Positions 12,498 through 14,519 of a stretch of DNA of 14,519 nt are shown in pieces; positions within the stretch are counted from its first letter, which is position 1; the number at the start of each line of letters is the position of its first letter. Position numbers and translations under genes: made by a program. The stretch is from Chitinophagales bacterium (GTDB lineage: Bacteria > Bacteroidota > Bacteroidia > Chitinophagales > UBA2359). The stretch is from contig JAHDIA010000060.1 in assembly GCA_020631035.1 (NCBI GenBank), forward strand, positions 1 through 14,519, read 5' to 3'. The notes under the pieces are model-generated. The model did no database searches. It worked only from the letters and a program-made list of their open reading frames with translations, and was not told the origin of the DNA.

Positions 12498-14432
12498 TTA
12501 TCTTGGATACTCACTAAACCTAGCAAAACGACTGACAATTTTTTCGTTTCGATTGTCCAATACGACCATATATATCCCAGGAGAAAATAAAGTAGGATCT
12601 ACATCAATTCGGTTTAAACCCTCTACAGGGTCAATGGATTGACTCAAAATCATCTGACCACTCATATTGTAGACAGCCATTGCTACAGGAAGTTTTGTAG
12701 GACTATTAAAATGAATGGCCCACAAATCATTCCCTAAAGTAGCTTGTTCATTCAGAAAATTGAATCCTTCAACCATATAATCATGTGGCAAACAATCTAC
12801 CTCAACCCATCCTTGGTCTGTACAGCCCACTTCATCTTCTATTTGAACAAAGAACTTATTGTCATGCTCCAACAAATCACCATCAGCAGGACCATTGACA
12901 AAGGTATATTCACCAGAACCACCTGCAACTTCAACTGATAAAATGGCTTGACCTGTTAGGTTGCCAAAAGCATCCATTTGGCAATCTACAATAGGATTGA
13001 TTTGTAGGGTTTCCAAAACAGTAAAACTAGGAGCATTCTCTTTCATCAAACGACTACAAATACCAAGAGAGTTGATGGTGCTTTCCAATTCTTCTAGTGT
13101 GGTATTATATGGTGTCACCGATGACAAAAAACTCTCTCCACTCACCAAGTTGATGGGATGGGCACTATAGTTGCCAGCAGGCAAGCCATTAAAATCAATG
13201 GCAGGATCATCACTGATTTTGACAATTTGTTGTACACTATCTACACTTTGCACAACAATAAAAAAGGTTTTATAATTGTCAAAATTGGCGTCTTCACTTA
13301 CAACTATGGCATCCGCCTTCCCATTCAAACAAACAGAAGTACGGCTTGGAGCTTGCACTGTTCCATAATCTGCCAAACATCCACAAACCCTGTCAAAGGC
13401 TCCCAACAAACAAGAACGGTCAGCTTCATTAATAAACGTCATTTCCATTTTAGCAACTTGTTCTTTGGTAAACATATACATGCACTCATCATAGGTGTAA
13501 TCCATAAAGTTCATCACCATATCAGTGCTTTCACACGAAGTCTGTCCTGTTGGGCAACCTGATGTACTAGACTCCTGAGCGGGTGTGTCTGCTATACCGT
13601 CATCTGTTTCGCAACCATCGCTATTGCCCCATATGTGCAACAAATCCAAATAGTGTCCCATCTCGTGTACAAGGGTACGGCCCTTGTAAAAATTGTTGAC
13701 ACTAGAACCACCATTTTGTGTAGCCGTTCCTGTATCATCTCCAAAGTTTTTGTGTTGAACCACAATGCCATCTGTCACACTAGAATTGCCAGGAAATTGT
13801 CCATGACCCAAAACCTCTTGACCGCTGTTGTTTTCTAAAGCGGGCACCACCCATATATTGACATAATCACAAGGAGCCCATTGATCGACCCCGCCTTGAT
13901 TGGTAAATTTAGGAGAGTTGGTCCCTATAAAAGTGGTGGTTTCTGTATAGACCCGATTGATCCCTGTTGTATTGCTGCCATCAGGCGCAGTGGTTGCCAG
14001 ACAAAATTGTATGCCAACTCCTTCGGTAGCAGCGACACTGGCAAATTCACTGGGAATACCTGACAATTCGGGGTTCATAGCTGCAAAATCCAAATTCAAA
14101 CGATCTATTTGAGACTGTACTTGCTCATCACTGATGTTATTGCCTCCAATTGAACCATCGACATTGTTGTGTAAAATGTGTACAACAACAGGTAAAATAA
14201 TTGGAAAAATACTGTCAGGTAATGCTTGGCTATTTTTTAAAAGCTTGGCTTGTTGGCGTGCGAGGTATTTTGCATATTCAGCTTTATCTTTCAAATGTTC
14301 TTGGCTGGCGCAATTTCGCTCTACTTGTGCATCAAGTGTATTGGATCCAAACAGAATCAGTAACGCTAAGCTGAAACATTTACAAATAGAGGAGATATAT
14401 GATTTATGATAAGTGTATTTCTTCAATCTCAT
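12498..14432 (-). CDS. Secreted M43-type (pappalysin) zinc metalloprotease with T9SS type A signal
   Basis: The protein has 644 residues from the ATG at 14432. An in-frame ATG at 14513 would put 27 residues before the signal peptide, so it is rejected. The signal peptide is about residues 1-36 (SLALLILFGSNTLDAQ). A short pro-region (about 37-75) leads to the catalytic domain (about 76-350), which starts with ILPVVVHILHN. It has the zinc motif H256-E-M-G-H260-x5-H266 (HEMGHYLDLLH) and the Met-turn NFMDYT with M310. These are the metzincin hallmarks of pappalysin-like M43 enzymes, some of which cleave extracellular proteins. Residues about 353-480 are an unrecognised module, and about 485-550 resemble a SprB-type repeat (GGSGEYTFV...VQIEDEVGC). 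The last 80 or so residues (VYNMSGQMI...GIYMVVLDN) are the type A T9SS sorting tail. It is expected to be extracellular or surface-attached. Confidence 0.93.
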   Translation of the reverse strand: MRLKKYTYHKSYISSICKCFSLALLILFGSNTLDAQVERNCASQEHLKDKAEYAKYLARQQAKLLKNSQALPDSIFPIILPVVVHILHNNVDGSIGGNNISDEQVQSQIDRLNLDFAAMNPELSGIPSEFASVAATEGVGIQFCLATTAPDGSNTTGINRVYTETTTFIGTNSPKFTNQGGVDQWAPCDYVNIWVVPALENNSGQEVLGHGQFPGNSSVTDGIVVQHKNFGDDTGTATQNGGSSVNNFYKGRTLVHEMGHYLDLLHIWGNSDGCETDDGIADTPAQESSTSGCPTGQTSCESTDMVMNFMDYTYDECMYMFTKEQVAKMEMTFINEADRSCLLGAFDRVCGCLADYGTVQAPSRTSVCLNGKADAIVVSEDANFDNYKTFFIVVQSVDSVQQIVKISDDPAIDFNGLPAGNYSAHPINLVSGESFLSSVTPYNTTLEELESTINSLGICSRLMKENAPSFTVLETLQINPIVDCQMDAFGNLTGQAILSVEVAGGSGEYTFVNGPADGDLLEHDNKFFVQIEDEVGCTDQGWVEVDCLPHDYMVEGFNFLNEQATLGNDLWAIHFNSPTKLPVAMAVYNMSGQMILSQSIDPVEGLNRIDVDPTLFSPGIYMVVLDNRNEKIVSRFARFSEYPR

Positions 14433-14519
14433 TGTTCTAGTGTTAAACGTAGTTAGTTGTTTTCGTTTATTATAACAAAAACCTTTCCATCCTAGTATAC
14501 GCACTTCATACATATAGGA

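Noticed and set aside
14433..14513. Longer N terminus of the metalloprotease from an ATG at 14513
   Set aside because: It would place 27 residues, including polar and aromatic ones, before a good signal peptide, which would hinder export.

Overview
This window looks like chromosomal DNA from a member of the Bacteroidota. The evidence is two proteins carrying different type IX secretion (T9SS) C-terminal signals, a giant secreted protein with the gliding-associated C-terminal domain (CHU_C type), a HU variant with the Bacteroidota-style DNA-binding arm, A-rich leaders without clear Shine-Dalgarno sites, and low GC in the intergenic DNA. A Saprospira-like or related marine lineage is possible, but this is a guess; nothing here fixes the genus.

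Left end (1-467, + strand): the last 37 codons of a membrane protein end one base before the start of a small predicted lipoprotein gene. Convergent to these lies a minus-strand housekeeping cluster read as HU (3961-3659), TPR membrane protein (3586-2696), a 31-residue very basic ribosomal-type protein of the AURKAIP1/COX24 family (2680-2585), then ribonuclease G (2175-625). A predicted intrinsic terminator (2536-2557) and a second strong hairpin (2482-2511) separate the first three genes from rng. A hairpin (3591-3642) sits between HU and the TPR gene and reaches the TPR start.

Middle (3962-10469): an AT-rich divergent intergenic region with several palindromes and homopolymer tracts precedes a 1978-residue secreted protein. 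Its order is signal peptide, two P-domains (proprotein convertase type), Ig-like modules, eleven about 85-residue PKD-like repeats, further Ig-like modules, and a CHU_C type B T9SS signal. Each of the eleven repeats has exactly two cysteines in equivalent positions.

Right end (10842-14519): a DEDDh exonuclease fused to a UvrC-like GIY-YIG nuclease with a four-cysteine cluster (+ strand) faces a secreted M43-type metalloprotease with a type A T9SS tail (- strand). Between them lies the second copy of a structured intergenic repeat whose first copy lies upstream of rng. The copies share short sequence blocks but carry different hairpin stems.

Functionally the window mixes core RNA and nucleoid housekeeping with DNA repair and two T9SS cell-surface or secreted products. 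I see no phage, CRISPR array, tRNA, rRNA or intact insertion sequence. The most noteworthy items are the small ribosomal-type gene, the two-copy modular repeat, the homopolymer and hairpin leader of the giant surface protein, and the two-cysteine repeat array.
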